A model generated the notes under the pieces. The model did not search any database, was not told the DNA's origin, and saw only the letters and a list, made by a program, of their open reading frames with translations. Below, piece after piece: positions 8,493 through 8,586 of a DNA stretch of 8,586 nt. The DNA comes from Candidatus Methanomethylophilaceae archaeon (lineage in GTDB: Archaea > Thermoplasmatota > Thermoplasmata > Methanomassiliicoccales > Methanomethylophilaceae): NCBI GenBank assembly GCA_013329105.1, contig DUKW01000169.1, positions 1 through 8,586 of the forward strand, read 5' to 3'. A program made the position numbers and the translations under genes. The first letter of the stretch is position 1. Each line of letters starts with the position of its first letter.

Positions 8493-8586
8493 TTGATTGT
8501 GAACGCGAACGGAGAAGGCACATACCTCGGAAAGGTGTTGCACGGTAATGTTTCGTTGACATCAGCAAAATGTAAGGGAAGTCATA
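8493..8586 (+). CDS. Hypothetical protein, 3' end cut by window
   Basis: A frame open to the right edge encodes about 31 residues from TTG 8493 (MIVNANGEGTYLGKVLHG onward). The TTG is favoured by AAGGG (8480-8484) 8 bases upstream. A TATA-like ATTAAATT (8461-8468) lies a little over 25 bases before it, so initiation could also be nearly leaderless. GTG 8475 and GTG 8499 are alternatives in the same frame. I do not recognise the family from this short piece. Confidence 0.45.
   Translation, partial: MIVNANGEGTYLGKVLHGNVSLTSAKCKGSH

Overview
The window comes from an archaeon. It holds a Ski2-like Hel308 repair helicase, a membrane-anchored LonB-type protease with its transmembrane segments inserted in the AAA+ module, and an archaeal-type NMN adenylyltransferase (NadM). 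Initiation signals are archaeal: TATA-like boxes about 25 bases before start codons, a mixture of Shine-Dalgarno (SD)-led and apparently leaderless starts, and TTG starts. Base composition looks moderate, with frequent ATA and AGG codons. The combination, plus a cobalamin-ring methyltransferase and no TAG stop among the seven main genes, would fit a Thermoplasmata/Methanomassiliicoccales-like euryarchaeon. That placement is inference only.

Layout. Positions 1-1062 (+) hold most of a threonine synthase cut by the left edge. Its last 21 bases overlap tail-to-tail with hel308 (1042-3219, -). A divergent promoter region of about 120 bases separates hel308 from lonB (3340-5304, +). A poor region of about 300 bases follows, with a short ORF remnant and a possible 12-codon leader ORF, and then cbiH (5606-6343, +). 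A second poor region (6344-6713) carries a perfect 11-bp hairpin, a G-rich direct repeat and fragments that read like a decayed gene. A tight operon then follows: nadM (6714-7238), pncC (7235-7705) and a ThiF/MoeB/HesA-family E1-like enzyme (7706-8461). The right edge cuts a further ORF that begins near 8493.

How the genes work together. NadM and PncC form a coherent pyridine-nucleotide cycle: PncC converts NMN to nicotinate mononucleotide and NadM adenylates the mononucleotides. The ThiF-like protein is co-transcribed by position, but its link to that pathway is unknown. Hel308 (stalled-fork repair) and LonB (membrane protein quality control) are core archaeal housekeeping genes.

I see no transposase, CRISPR array, tRNA, rRNA or defence system. 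The region is mostly ordinary core genome. The parts worth a second look are the C-terminal PCNA-binding-like motif of Hel308 encoded inside the gene overlap, the start-codon duplication in lonB, and the two eroded intervals flanking a lone, somewhat divergent cbiH.
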